Part shown: one piece after another, positions 1 to 5,256 of the stretch
Layout: each line of letters starts with the position of its first letter
Numbering within the stretch: position 1 is the stretch's first letter
Source: Anaerolineae bacterium
GTDB lineage: Bacteria; Chloroflexota; Anaerolineae; Anaerolineales; E44-bin32
Length of the DNA stretch: 5,950 nt
Direction of reading: 5' to 3'
Assembly (NCBI GenBank): GCA_030673735.1
Contig: DAOVIK010000116.1
Location: 1 to 5,950 of the forward strand
Made by a program: the position numbers and the translations under genes
Notes under the pieces: generated by a model
Seen by the model: only the letters and a program-made list of their open reading frames with translations
What the model was told of the DNA's origin: nothing
Database searches by the model: none

Positions 1-88
1 CACGCTGTTCGCCCGCTTGCAGGATCCCGGCTACTTCTATCGCAACTTGACCTCACGCATGAACCAGAATCCTTCCGCGGAAATGTGA
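1..88 (+). CDS. C-terminal end of an upstream gene, possibly NAD kinase (partial)
   Basis: Reading from base 2, the frame is open for 28 codons to a TGA at 86-88. The tail includes RLQDPGYFYRNLTSRM. The start lies outside the window. A short Arg/aromatic tail of the form YFYR-x-L-x-x-R-x resembles the C-termini of Chloroflexota NAD kinases as I remember them. NAD kinase genes are also frequent neighbours of recN in many bacteria. NAD kinase phosphorylates NAD to NADP in the cytoplasm. None of its catalytic motifs (GGDGT, NE/D) fall in the window, so the identification is inference from the tail and the neighbourhood. The stop overlaps the next gene's GTG start by four bases (GTGA), which suggests translational coupling and one operon. 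The reading frame itself is more certain than the name. Confidence 0.45.
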   Translation, partial: TLFARLQDPGYFYRNLTSRMNQNPSAEM

Positions 89-621
89 TCGTGGCCGAAT
101 ACGCTCTTACGTGCTACAACCACCCGGAACTTGAGACTTCTCTGCGATGCAACAAGTGCGAGCGGCCGATATGCCCGCGCTGTGCAATGCAGACCCCGGT
201 TGGATACCGCTGCGTCGATTGCGTTCGCGGGCAGCAGGCGGTTTTCGAAACCGCCCAAACCCTTGACCTTGCCTTGGCAGCCGGGGTCGGCGCATTGGGT
301 GTCGGGGTAGCGACCTATTTATTGGGCTTCCTTGGGATTTGGGGCTTGCTCCTTGCTCCTGTGTTGGGAGCAATGTTGGCCGGAATCATACGTGTTGTGG
401 TGCGTCGCAGGCGAAGTCGTAATCTCCCGCGCGCGGCGGGGCTTGGGGGCATCGTGGGTATTGTGGTTAACGTGGGATTGGGATTCCTTGAGATCTTGTC
501 CACGCTGTCCCAGCCTTTATACCCGGCACTCGCCATGCATCTCGTCTTGTTGATCATTTGGCCCCTGGCGCATGGCACCTTGGTGGTTGTCATCCTGTAT
601 CTTCGCTTGAGGGATAATTGA
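85..621 (+). CDS. B-box-type zinc-finger membrane protein, function unknown
   Basis: This is a 178-residue protein in two parts. Residues 10-46 carry paired metal ligands C10-x2-H13, C22-x2-C25, C30-x2-C33 and C43-x2-C46. This is the pattern of the B-box zinc finger found at the N-terminus of some bacterial rhomboid-family and other membrane proteins, and it should bind two zinc ions. Residues about 61-106 form two hydrophobic segments, followed by a basic stretch (RRRRSR, 107-112). Further segments lie at about 117-138 and 150-174. The basic stretch suggests a cytoplasmic loop. No rhomboid GxSG serine motif or other catalytic motif is visible, so a protease role is not supported. The GTG at 85 overlaps the upstream stop by four bases. 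A second in-frame GTG at 91 lies 8 bases after a weak GCGGAA and could be the true start, removing two residues. The gene ends 15 bases before recN and is in the same frame. It is probably an operon member; its role is unknown. Confidence 0.85.
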   Translation: MIVAEYALTCYNHPELETSLRCNKCERPICPRCAMQTPVGYRCVDCVRGQQAVFETAQTLDLALAAGVGALGVGVATYLLGFLGIWGLLLAPVLGAMLAGIIRVVVRRRRSRNLPRAAGLGGIVGIVVNVGLGFLEILSTLSQPLYPALAMHLVLLIIWPLAHGTLVVVILYLRLRDN

Positions 622-636
622 ACGCAGAGCCATGCA

Positions 637-2373
637 ATGTTGAGAGAACTGGACATTCGTGATTTCGCCATTATCGAGGAGCTCAAGCTTTCCTTCGAGC
701 CGGGCTTTGTCGTTTTCACTGGAGAAACCGGTGCCGGGAAGTCTATTATTATCGACGCGGTTGAGTTGCTGCTTGGTGGTAGGGCCGAAAGCACGATGGT
801 CCGTACTGACGCAAACGCGGCAATCATTGAGGGCACATTCCGGCTGAGCGATTTCGTTCAAGGCGAATTGAATCCATTCTTGGAAGAAGAGGGGTTGCTG
901 GACGATCCTGAGTTCTTGGCGTTGGGACGGGAGATCCGGCGCGAGGGACGAAACATCTGCCGCGTCAACGGCCGCACGGTCAATCTGGGTGTGCTGAGAA
1001 AAGCCGGCGAGTTGCTGGTCGATGTGCATGGACAGTCCGAGCATCTGAGTCTGCTTCGTGTCCGTGAGCATATCAACTTGCTGGACCGCTATGCACGAAC
1101 TGAAGAGCCGCGGGCGGAGTTCGAGGTGCTTTTCCGAGAGCTTGGGGAGGTTCAATCGGAGCTCGAGAACTTGCGGCAGCAGGAGCGGGACGCCGCTCGC
1201 CGAGCTGAGTTGCTCGAGTTTCAAGTCAAAGAAATCGAGGCCGCTTCTCTCCGAGCAGGAGAGATCGTTGAGCTGGTCGAAGAGCGCACACGGTTGGCGA
1301 ATGCCGAGCAACTTGCGACGCTAGCGGAGCAGGTCATCGCGGTTTTGGCGGACGGACGTCACGGAGAACGATCGGCCTCAGACTTGCTGGGCGAGGGAGT
1401 GGAATCTCTTGAAAGGCTGGCAAAGGTGGATGACAGCAAGGAAGCCCTTGCCGAAGAGACGCAAGCGCTATTGGAACAACTTCAGGACATGGCGCGCAGA
1501 GCTAGGATATACCGAGAGCAGCTCGAGTTCAATCCTGCACGGTTGGATGAGGTAGAGGAACGTCTGGGCTTGATTCGCTCTCTGGAGCGCAAGTTCGGTA
1601 AAGGCATTGAAGCCATTCAGGACCATGCCGAGAAGGCGAAGCTGGAACTGGAGACGATCATCCACGCCGAGGAACGTATAGAGGAGTTGGCGCAGCGCGA
1701 AACCGAACTGTTGAATGGTCTGGGCGATCTTGGGAACAGGCTCTCGCAGTTGAGGCGGAGCGCGGGGGAGCAGCTCACCACCGACATCGAGGCTGAGTTG
1801 AAAGACCTGCACATGGCTGGAGCGCGCTTCGACACCGAATTCGAGTGGGAATCGGATCCCGCCGGAGCTCCCGTGGGAGAGCAGCGTGTGTCCTTTGGTC
1901 CGACTGGATTGGACAAGCTGGAGTTTCTCGTGGCGCCTAACCCCGGAGAGGGTCTCAAGCCACTTGTGAAGATTGCCTCTGGGGGTGAAACCTCACGTTT
2001 GATGCTGGGGCTAAAGAGTGTGCTAGCGCAGCAAGATCGCACTCCAACGCTGATCTTCGACGAGATCGATCAGGGTATTGGAGGAAGAGTGGGCGCGATC
2101 GTCGGGCATAAGTTATGGGCGCTGACGGATGGGCATCAGGTGCTTTGCGTCACTCACTTGCCGCAGTTGGCCGCCTTCGGCGATCAGCACTACAAAGTGG
2201 AGAAACATGTTCGTGGAGGACGTTCGCTGGCCCAAGCCAAGACGCTGAAGGGCAAGGATCGCGTCGGCGAACTGGCTTTGATGCTGGGGAGCATCAGTGC
2301 GGCGAATCTCGAGAGTGCCACTGATCTCCTGCACCAGGCCATAGAAACCAAGAAGGTGGTGCAGGCAGGCTAG
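637..2373 (+). CDS. recN: DNA repair protein RecN (SMC-like ATPase)
   Basis: RecN is a cytoplasmic SMC-like ATPase that acts early in RecA-dependent repair of double-strand breaks. The 578-residue length matches the family (about 550-580). The ATP-binding head is split between the two ends, as expected. The N-terminus MLRELDIRDFAIIEEL leads into Walker A GETGAGKS (29-36), with a Q-loop-like VHGQSEH (130-136). The signature KIASGGETSR is at 445-454, Walker B TLIFDEIDQGIGG at 471-483 and the H-loop THLPQLAAF at 506-514. Residues about 160-390 are rich in Glu, Arg, Leu and Ala with heptad character and form the antiparallel coiled coil. The ATG at 637 is preferred because it gives the canonical N-terminus; the frame has a stop at 619-621 and no other start between. 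Upstream, GCAGAG is only a weak ribosome site, so reinitiation from the preceding gene is likely. I see no LexA-type box in the 15-base gap. The gene looks intact. Confidence 0.97.
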   Translation: MLRELDIRDFAIIEELKLSFEPGFVVFTGETGAGKSIIIDAVELLLGGRAESTMVRTDANAAIIEGTFRLSDFVQGELNPFLEEEGLLDDPEFLALGREIRREGRNICRVNGRTVNLGVLRKAGELLVDVHGQSEHLSLLRVREHINLLDRYARTEEPRAEFEVLFRELGEVQSELENLRQQERDAARRAELLEFQVKEIEAASLRAGEIVELVEERTRLANAEQLATLAEQVIAVLADGRHGERSASDLLGEGVESLERLAKVDDSKEALAEETQALLEQLQDMARRARIYREQLEFNPARLDEVEERLGLIRSLERKFGKGIEAIQDHAEKAKLELETIIHAEERIEELAQRETELLNGLGDLGNRLSQLRRSAGEQLTTDIEAELKDLHMAGARFDTEFEWESDPAGAPVGEQRVSFGPTGLDKLEFLVAPNPGEGLKPLVKIASGGETSRLMLGLKSVLAQQDRTPTLIFDEIDQGIGGRVGAIVGHKLWALTDGHQVLCVTHLPQLAAFGDQHYKVEKHVRGGRSLAQAKTLKGKDRVGELALMLGSISAANLESATDLLHQAIETKKVVQAG

Positions 2374-2393
2374 TTTTACATGCAAATCTCAGA

Positions 2394-2428
2394 GAAGCTT
2401 CCCGCCCAAGTGCGGTGGGCTGGGCTTC
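2394..2428 (+). terminator. Imperfect hairpin downstream of recN, possible weak terminator
   Basis: It begins 20 bases after the recN stop. GAAGC (2394-2398) can pair with GCTTC (2424-2428). After a TT bulge and one mismatch, CC pairs with GG and GCCCA (2404-2408) pairs with TGGGC (2416-2420), leaving a 7-base loop. No run of T follows, only AGGGATGAATCTATTTC, so it is not a classical intrinsic terminator. It may protect the recN mRNA 3' end or assist termination together with the stronger hairpin at 2469-2491. Confidence 0.3.
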
Positions 2429-2460
2429 AGGGATGAATCTATTTCACGGGAAATTGAACC

Positions 2461-2491
2461 AAAAGAAACCGCCCCGACGACGTCGGGGCGG
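2461..2491 (-). terminator. Rho-independent terminator of clpC, possibly shared with recN
   Basis: CCGCCCCGACG (2469-2479) and CGTCGGGGCGG (2481-2491) are perfect inverted copies around a single central A. In RNA this folds as about a 10-bp GC-rich stem with a 3-base loop. Read on the minus strand, the stem starts 24 bases after the clpC TAA and is followed directly by TTTCTTTTGG, the U-rich tract expected of an intrinsic terminator. On the plus strand the stem is followed by CAGTTGCTTC, with no U tract, so it would stop recN transcripts less efficiently. Its place between two convergent genes fits a shared insulating terminator. Confidence 0.85.
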
Positions 2492-2514
2492 CAGTTGCTT
2501 CGTGCATTGAGTGG

Positions 2515-4998
2515 TTATGCTGAAACCTCTTCCTCAACCTTGACATGCGATCCTTTTTCGGGCTTGCGGAAGATAACACCCTCTTTTTCGTCGTAGTCGA
2601 CGATCACGGCGTCACCCTCAGATAGCTCGCCCTGTAGCACCTTCACCGAAAGAGGACTCTCGATGTACTTCTGTAGGGCACGCGCTAGCGGCCGGGCGCC
2701 GAACTCCGGTACATAGCCTTCCTTGGCCAGCCAAGAGCGGGCGGCATCGGTAATCTCGACGCCAAGGCCGTGCTCGGAGAGTCGTTCGTGGATTTGCTTC
2801 ATCTCAAGATCAACGATCTGCTTCATGTGTTCTACAGTAAGGCGGCAGAAGATGATGATCTCATCGATGCGGTTGAGGAACTCGGGACGGAAAGTGTCCT
2901 TGAGTGCCTTCTCGATCTTCTCATCGGCTATCTGATCTCGATCCTTGTCATCGTCTTCACCACCGCGGCGGAATCCCAGTGAACCGGCGCGGGTGACGAA
3001 CTCGGTGCCCAGGTTCGAGGTCATGATCAGGACGGTATTGCGAAAATCGACCACATGCCCCTGTCCGTCGGTGAGTCGGCCATCGTCAAGGATCTGCAAC
3101 AATGAGTTCCAGACCTCGGGATGCGCCTTCTCGATCTCATCGAATAAGACCACGCGATATGGACGACGGCGGATGGCCTCAGTCAGTTGTCCGCCTTCCT
3201 CGTAGCCCACATATCCCGGCGGTGCGCCGAACAAGCGCGAGACAGAATGCTGCTCGCGGTACTCGCTCATGTCGATTCGAACCAGGGCGTCTTCCTGATC
3301 GAAGAGGAACTCGGCCAGCGCCTTGGCCATCTCGGTCTTGCCAACGCCGGATGACCCCAGGAATATGAATGAGCCAATCGGCCGCTTGGGATCCTTGAGT
3401 CCAGCACGAGCCCTACGGATGGCGTCCGCCAGGGCGTTGATGGCTTCATCCTGGCCGATGATGCGCTCCTTAAGTCGATCTTCCATGTTCAGTAGCTTTT
3501 GGGCTTCGGTCTCCAGGACTTGGGTCATCGGGATGCCGGTCCACATGGACACCACCTCAGCGATGTCGTTGTCGTCGACAACCTCATCGAGTTGGTGTTC
3601 GGCCTCCCAAGTGTCGCGCTTCTCGCGGAATTCCTTTTCGATGCGCAGGCGCTCGGACTTCTTCTCGGCTGCGCGTTCGTAATCGCGTTCCAAGCCGGCC
3701 TGCTCTTCCTCAGCCAGGAGCCGATCAATCTCGCTCTTCTGTTCCTTGAGTTCCGGTGGCAGCGAGTAGAGCGCTACGCGCAGTTTGGCTGCGGCTTCGT
3801 CCATGACGTCGATGGCTTTGTCGGGAAGATGGCGATCCGTGATATAGCGGTGTGAGAGTTTGGCGGCCGTCACCAGGGATTCGTCGGAGAATCGAACTTT
3901 GTGATGGGCCTCATAGCGGTCGCGCAGGCCCTTCAGCATCTCGATCGTTTCCTCCACGGATGGTTCGTCGACGTAGATGGGTGCGAAGCGCCGCTCGAGC
4001 GCGGCATCCTTCTCGATGTGCTTGCGATACTCGTCGAGCGTGGTGGCGCCGATGCACTGCAATTCACCGCGCGACAGAGCCGGCTTCAGCATGTTGGAAG
4101 CATCCAAGGCGCCTTGCGCGGCGCCTGCCCCAACTACAGTGTGAAGCTCATCGATCATGAGGATGATCTCGCCTTCAGAGCGTTGGATCTCTTCAATGGC
4201 TGCCTTCAGGCGTTCCTCGAATTCCCCTCGAAAGCGGGAACCGGCAACCATGGCGCCTAGATCGAGTGAAACCACACGCTTGCCCATCAAGATCTCGGGA
4301 ACGTCGTTGTCGGAAATCTTCTGGGCCAAACCCTCGACGATAGCTGTTTTTCCTACCCCCGCTTCGCCGATCAGAACTGGATTGTTCTTTGTGCGACGGG
4401 AAAGCAATTGGATCAGTCGCAGGATCTCATCATCGCGTCCGATGACCGGATCGAGCTTGCCTTCCTTCGCAAGGCGGGAAAGGTCGCGCGAGTACTTATC
4501 GAGCGTGCGGTAGCGCGACTCGGCCTTGCGGTCAGTGACTCTCTGCCCACCGCGGATTTCCTTGATGGCGTCGTAGACGCGATCCTTGGTGATGCCTTCG
4601 CTCGCCAGTAAGCGAGAGATGGCCGTGTTTCCTTCAGAGAGGACGGCCAGGAAGATATGCTCGGTGGAGATGTATTCGTCCTTTAATCGACTGGCTTCTT
4701 TGTTGGCCATGTCGATGACGCGCTTGACGCGCGGGGTGATGAAGATCTGGCCCTGTCCTCCGCCGTATATCGTCGCCTTTGGGCTTGAACGCAGTTGCTC
4801 GTCAATGCGATCCGTGAGGGATTGCATGTCAACGCTTAATTTCTCAAGGATCTGAGGAATCACACCTTGAGGTTGCTCAATGAGCGCCAGCAGGATGTGC
4901 TCGGTATCGATTTGATTATGGCCGTAGCGTTGGATGATCTCCGCCGCACGCTGCGCAGCATCCTGCGCACGCTCAGTGAAGCGATCAAATCGCATCAT
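2515..4998 (-). CDS. clpC: ATP-dependent Clp protease ATP-binding subunit ClpC
   Basis: ClpC is a hexameric HSP100/AAA+ unfoldase that feeds damaged or tagged proteins to the ClpP peptidase in the cytoplasm. The 827 residues contain two N-terminal Clp repeats (about 2-72 and 78-148). Ring D1 has Walker A GEAGVGKT (211-218), pore loop RFRGEFE (255-261), Walker B MIDELH (281-286) and Arg finger LERRF (334-338). The short middle domain (about 411-470) has a UVR-like DYERAAEKK (439-447). Ring D2 has Walker A GSSGVGKT (548-555), pore loop GYVG (595-598), Walker B LFDEIEKAH (618-626), FRPEFLNR (703-710) and sensor 2 GARP (767-770). The short middle domain separates it from ClpB, whose coiled-coil domain is much longer. 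Leu-Gly-Phe (674-676) stands where ClpP-binding loops carry [I/V/L]-G-[F/L], so a ClpP partner is expected. Walker A of D2 reads GSSG rather than the common GPTG. The start is ATG-ATG at 4998/4995; the first ATG has a good ribosome site. It is convergent to recN and divergent from mutY, with its own promoter and terminator. Confidence 0.96.
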   Translation of the reverse strand: MMRFDRFTERAQDAAQRAAEIIQRYGHNQIDTEHILLALIEQPQGVIPQILEKLSVDMQSLTDRIDEQLRSSPKATIYGGGQGQIFITPRVKRVIDMANKEASRLKDEYISTEHIFLAVLSEGNTAISRLLASEGITKDRVYDAIKEIRGGQRVTDRKAESRYRTLDKYSRDLSRLAKEGKLDPVIGRDDEILRLIQLLSRRTKNNPVLIGEAGVGKTAIVEGLAQKISDNDVPEILMGKRVVSLDLGAMVAGSRFRGEFEERLKAAIEEIQRSEGEIILMIDELHTVVGAGAAQGALDASNMLKPALSRGELQCIGATTLDEYRKHIEKDAALERRFAPIYVDEPSVEETIEMLKGLRDRYEAHHKVRFSDESLVTAAKLSHRYITDRHLPDKAIDVMDEAAAKLRVALYSLPPELKEQKSEIDRLLAEEEQAGLERDYERAAEKKSERLRIEKEFREKRDTWEAEHQLDEVVDDNDIAEVVSMWTGIPMTQVLETEAQKLLNMEDRLKERIIGQDEAINALADAIRRARAGLKDPKRPIGSFIFLGSSGVGKTEMAKALAEFLFDQEDALVRIDMSEYREQHSVSRLFGAPPGYVGYEEGGQLTEAIRRRPYRVVLFDEIEKAHPEVWNSLLQILDDGRLTDGQGHVVDFRNTVLIMTSNLGTEFVTRAGSLGFRRGGEDDDKDRDQIADEKIEKALKDTFRPEFLNRIDEIIIFCRLTVEHMKQIVDLEMKQIHERLSEHGLGVEITDAARSWLAKEGYVPEFGARPLARALQKYIESPLSVKVLQGELSEGDAVIVDYDEKEGVIFRKPEKGSHVKVEEEVSA

Positions 4999-5003
4999 GT
5001 CTA

Positions 5004-5011
5004 CCTTCCTT
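5004..5011 (-). promoter_or_regulatory. Ribosome binding site of clpC
   Basis: On the minus strand AAGGAAGG is followed by the 5-base spacer TAGAC and the first ATG. It is the clearest Shine-Dalgarno sequence in the window. Its spacing favours the first of the two tandem ATG codons, although the second is only 3 bases on and cannot be excluded. Confidence 0.75.
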
Positions 5012-5014
5012 GGG

Positions 5015-5037
5015 AAGTGCTTCGATGGGAAGCACTT
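5015..5037 (-). promoter_or_regulatory. Perfect 9-bp inverted repeat in the clpC leader (operator or mRNA hairpin)
   Basis: AAGTGCTTC (5015-5023) and GAAGCACTT (5029-5037) are perfect inverted copies separated by 5 bases. If transcription starts about 7 bases after the TATAAT at 5047-5052, the repeat occupies roughly +3 to +25 of the mRNA. It ends 3 bases before the ribosome site. It could be the operator of a repressor acting just after the start point, or a 5'-end stem-loop affecting mRNA stability or translation. It is not CIRCE: CIRCE arms are TTAGCACTC-N9-GAGTGCTAA, and here the GTGCT and AGCAC halves are in the opposite order with a shorter spacer. No CtsR or HspR (HAIR) motif is seen nearby. 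The repeat is directly visible; its function is inferred. Confidence 0.6.
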
Positions 5038-5041
5038 GCCG

Positions 5042-5062
5042 CCGGCATTATATCACCCGGCA
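5042..5062. repeat. Direct hexamer repeat flanking the clpC -10 box
   Basis: CCGGCA occurs at 5042-5047 and again at 5057-5062, with starts 15 bases apart. The two copies bracket the extended -10 element of clpC; the first copy shares one base with it. Short repeats like this can arise by chance in GC-rich DNA, so a regulatory role is only a possibility. Confidence 0.3.
5047..5055 (-). promoter_or_regulatory. Extended -10 promoter of clpC
   Basis: The minus strand reads TGATATAAT, a perfect TATAAT preceded by the TGn extension. It lies 48 bases upstream of the clpC ATG. At a 17-base spacing the -35 position (5070-5075) reads CATAAT, which matches TTGACA poorly, so the extended -10 probably does most of the work with the housekeeping sigma factor. 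Transcription should start near 5040, giving a leader of about 42 bases. The stretch between the -10 box and the start (GCCGGCG) is GC-rich, a feature of promoters sensitive to growth rate and (p)ppGpp. That last point is inference. Confidence 0.7.
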
Positions 5063-5136
5063 CTCACGAATTATGCCCGCTGAGCATCAGAAACACGTTT
5101 GAATCCTGGGTTGAACCATATCGCAGATTGCCGGGA

Positions 5137-5155
5137 TGACAGGGGACACCTGTCA
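5137..5155. repeat. Perfect 7-bp palindrome in the clpC-mutY gap, possibly REP-like
   Basis: TGACAGG (5137-5143) and CCTGTCA (5149-5155) are perfect inverted copies around GGACA. It lies in the middle of the divergent gap, about 80 bases upstream of the clpC -10 box and about 100 bases before mutY. The GGGGACA/CCTGTC wording resembles palindromes near IS200-like (Y1, RAYT) transposases in several bacterial phyla, but no transposase is present here. A smaller CCAG-CTT-CTGG hairpin follows at 5161-5171, then a G/purine-rich stretch to about 5219. It could be a dispersed non-autonomous repeat, a regulator site, or a lone palindrome. Confidence 0.45.
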
Positions 5156-5244
5156 CTATTCCAGCTTCTGGGTGAGAGAGGGGGTGGGATTTCGTTTGGT
5201 TGAGGGAAAGCGGAGAGGCCCATGATCGTCCGGATTGAGCCGGG

Positions 5245-5250
5245 TACAAT
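5245..5250 (+). promoter_or_regulatory. Candidate -10 box of mutY, suggesting a leaderless mRNA
   Basis: TACAAT, five of six matches to TATAAT, is followed by exactly 6 bases (GATCAC) and then the mutY ATG. A start 7 bases after the box would fall on the A of the ATG. At 17-base spacing the -35 position (5222-5227) reads ATGATC, which matches only the TGA core of TTGACA. No Shine-Dalgarno sequence is seen within 20 bases of the ATG, which fits leaderless translation. A promoter further upstream remains possible. Confidence 0.5.
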
Positions 5251-5256
5251 GATCAC

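Noticed and set aside
85..621. The zinc-finger protein as a rhomboid protease.
   Set aside because: The N-terminal B-box-like module is shared with some rhomboids, but no GxSG motif and no matching conserved His in a membrane helix are visible, and the membrane part is too short for the six-helix rhomboid core.
315..836. A 173-codon minus-strand frame across the zinc-finger gene and recN start.
   Set aside because: Its composition is low-complexity Ser/Arg/Pro, typical of a shadow frame, and both genes on the plus strand are well supported.
517..1311. A 264-codon open frame on the minus strand inside recN.
   Set aside because: It is antisense to a convincing full-length recN, crosses into the upstream gene, has no recognisable domain and no ribosome site, and is explained by codon composition of the sense gene.
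2515..4998. The AAA+ protein as the disaggregase ClpB.
   Set aside because: The middle domain is only about 60 residues with a UVR-like motif, and an LGF ClpP-docking loop is present; ClpB has a much longer coiled-coil middle domain and lacks that loop.
5015..5037. The inverted repeat as a CIRCE (HrcA) element.
   Set aside because: Arms are AAGTGCTTC/GAAGCACTT with a 5-base spacer; CIRCE has AGCACTC first and GAGTGCT second with a 9-base spacer. Order and spacing do not fit.
5061..5090. A CIRCE-like half-site around GCACTC at 5060-5065.
   Set aside because: No matching GAGTGC arm occurs at the required distance.
5170..5206. A G-quadruplex on the plus strand from four G-runs.
   Set aside because: The runs at 5170-5172, 5180-5184, 5186-5188 and 5204-5206 would need loops of 7, 1 and about 15 bases; the last is too long for a convincing stable quadruplex.
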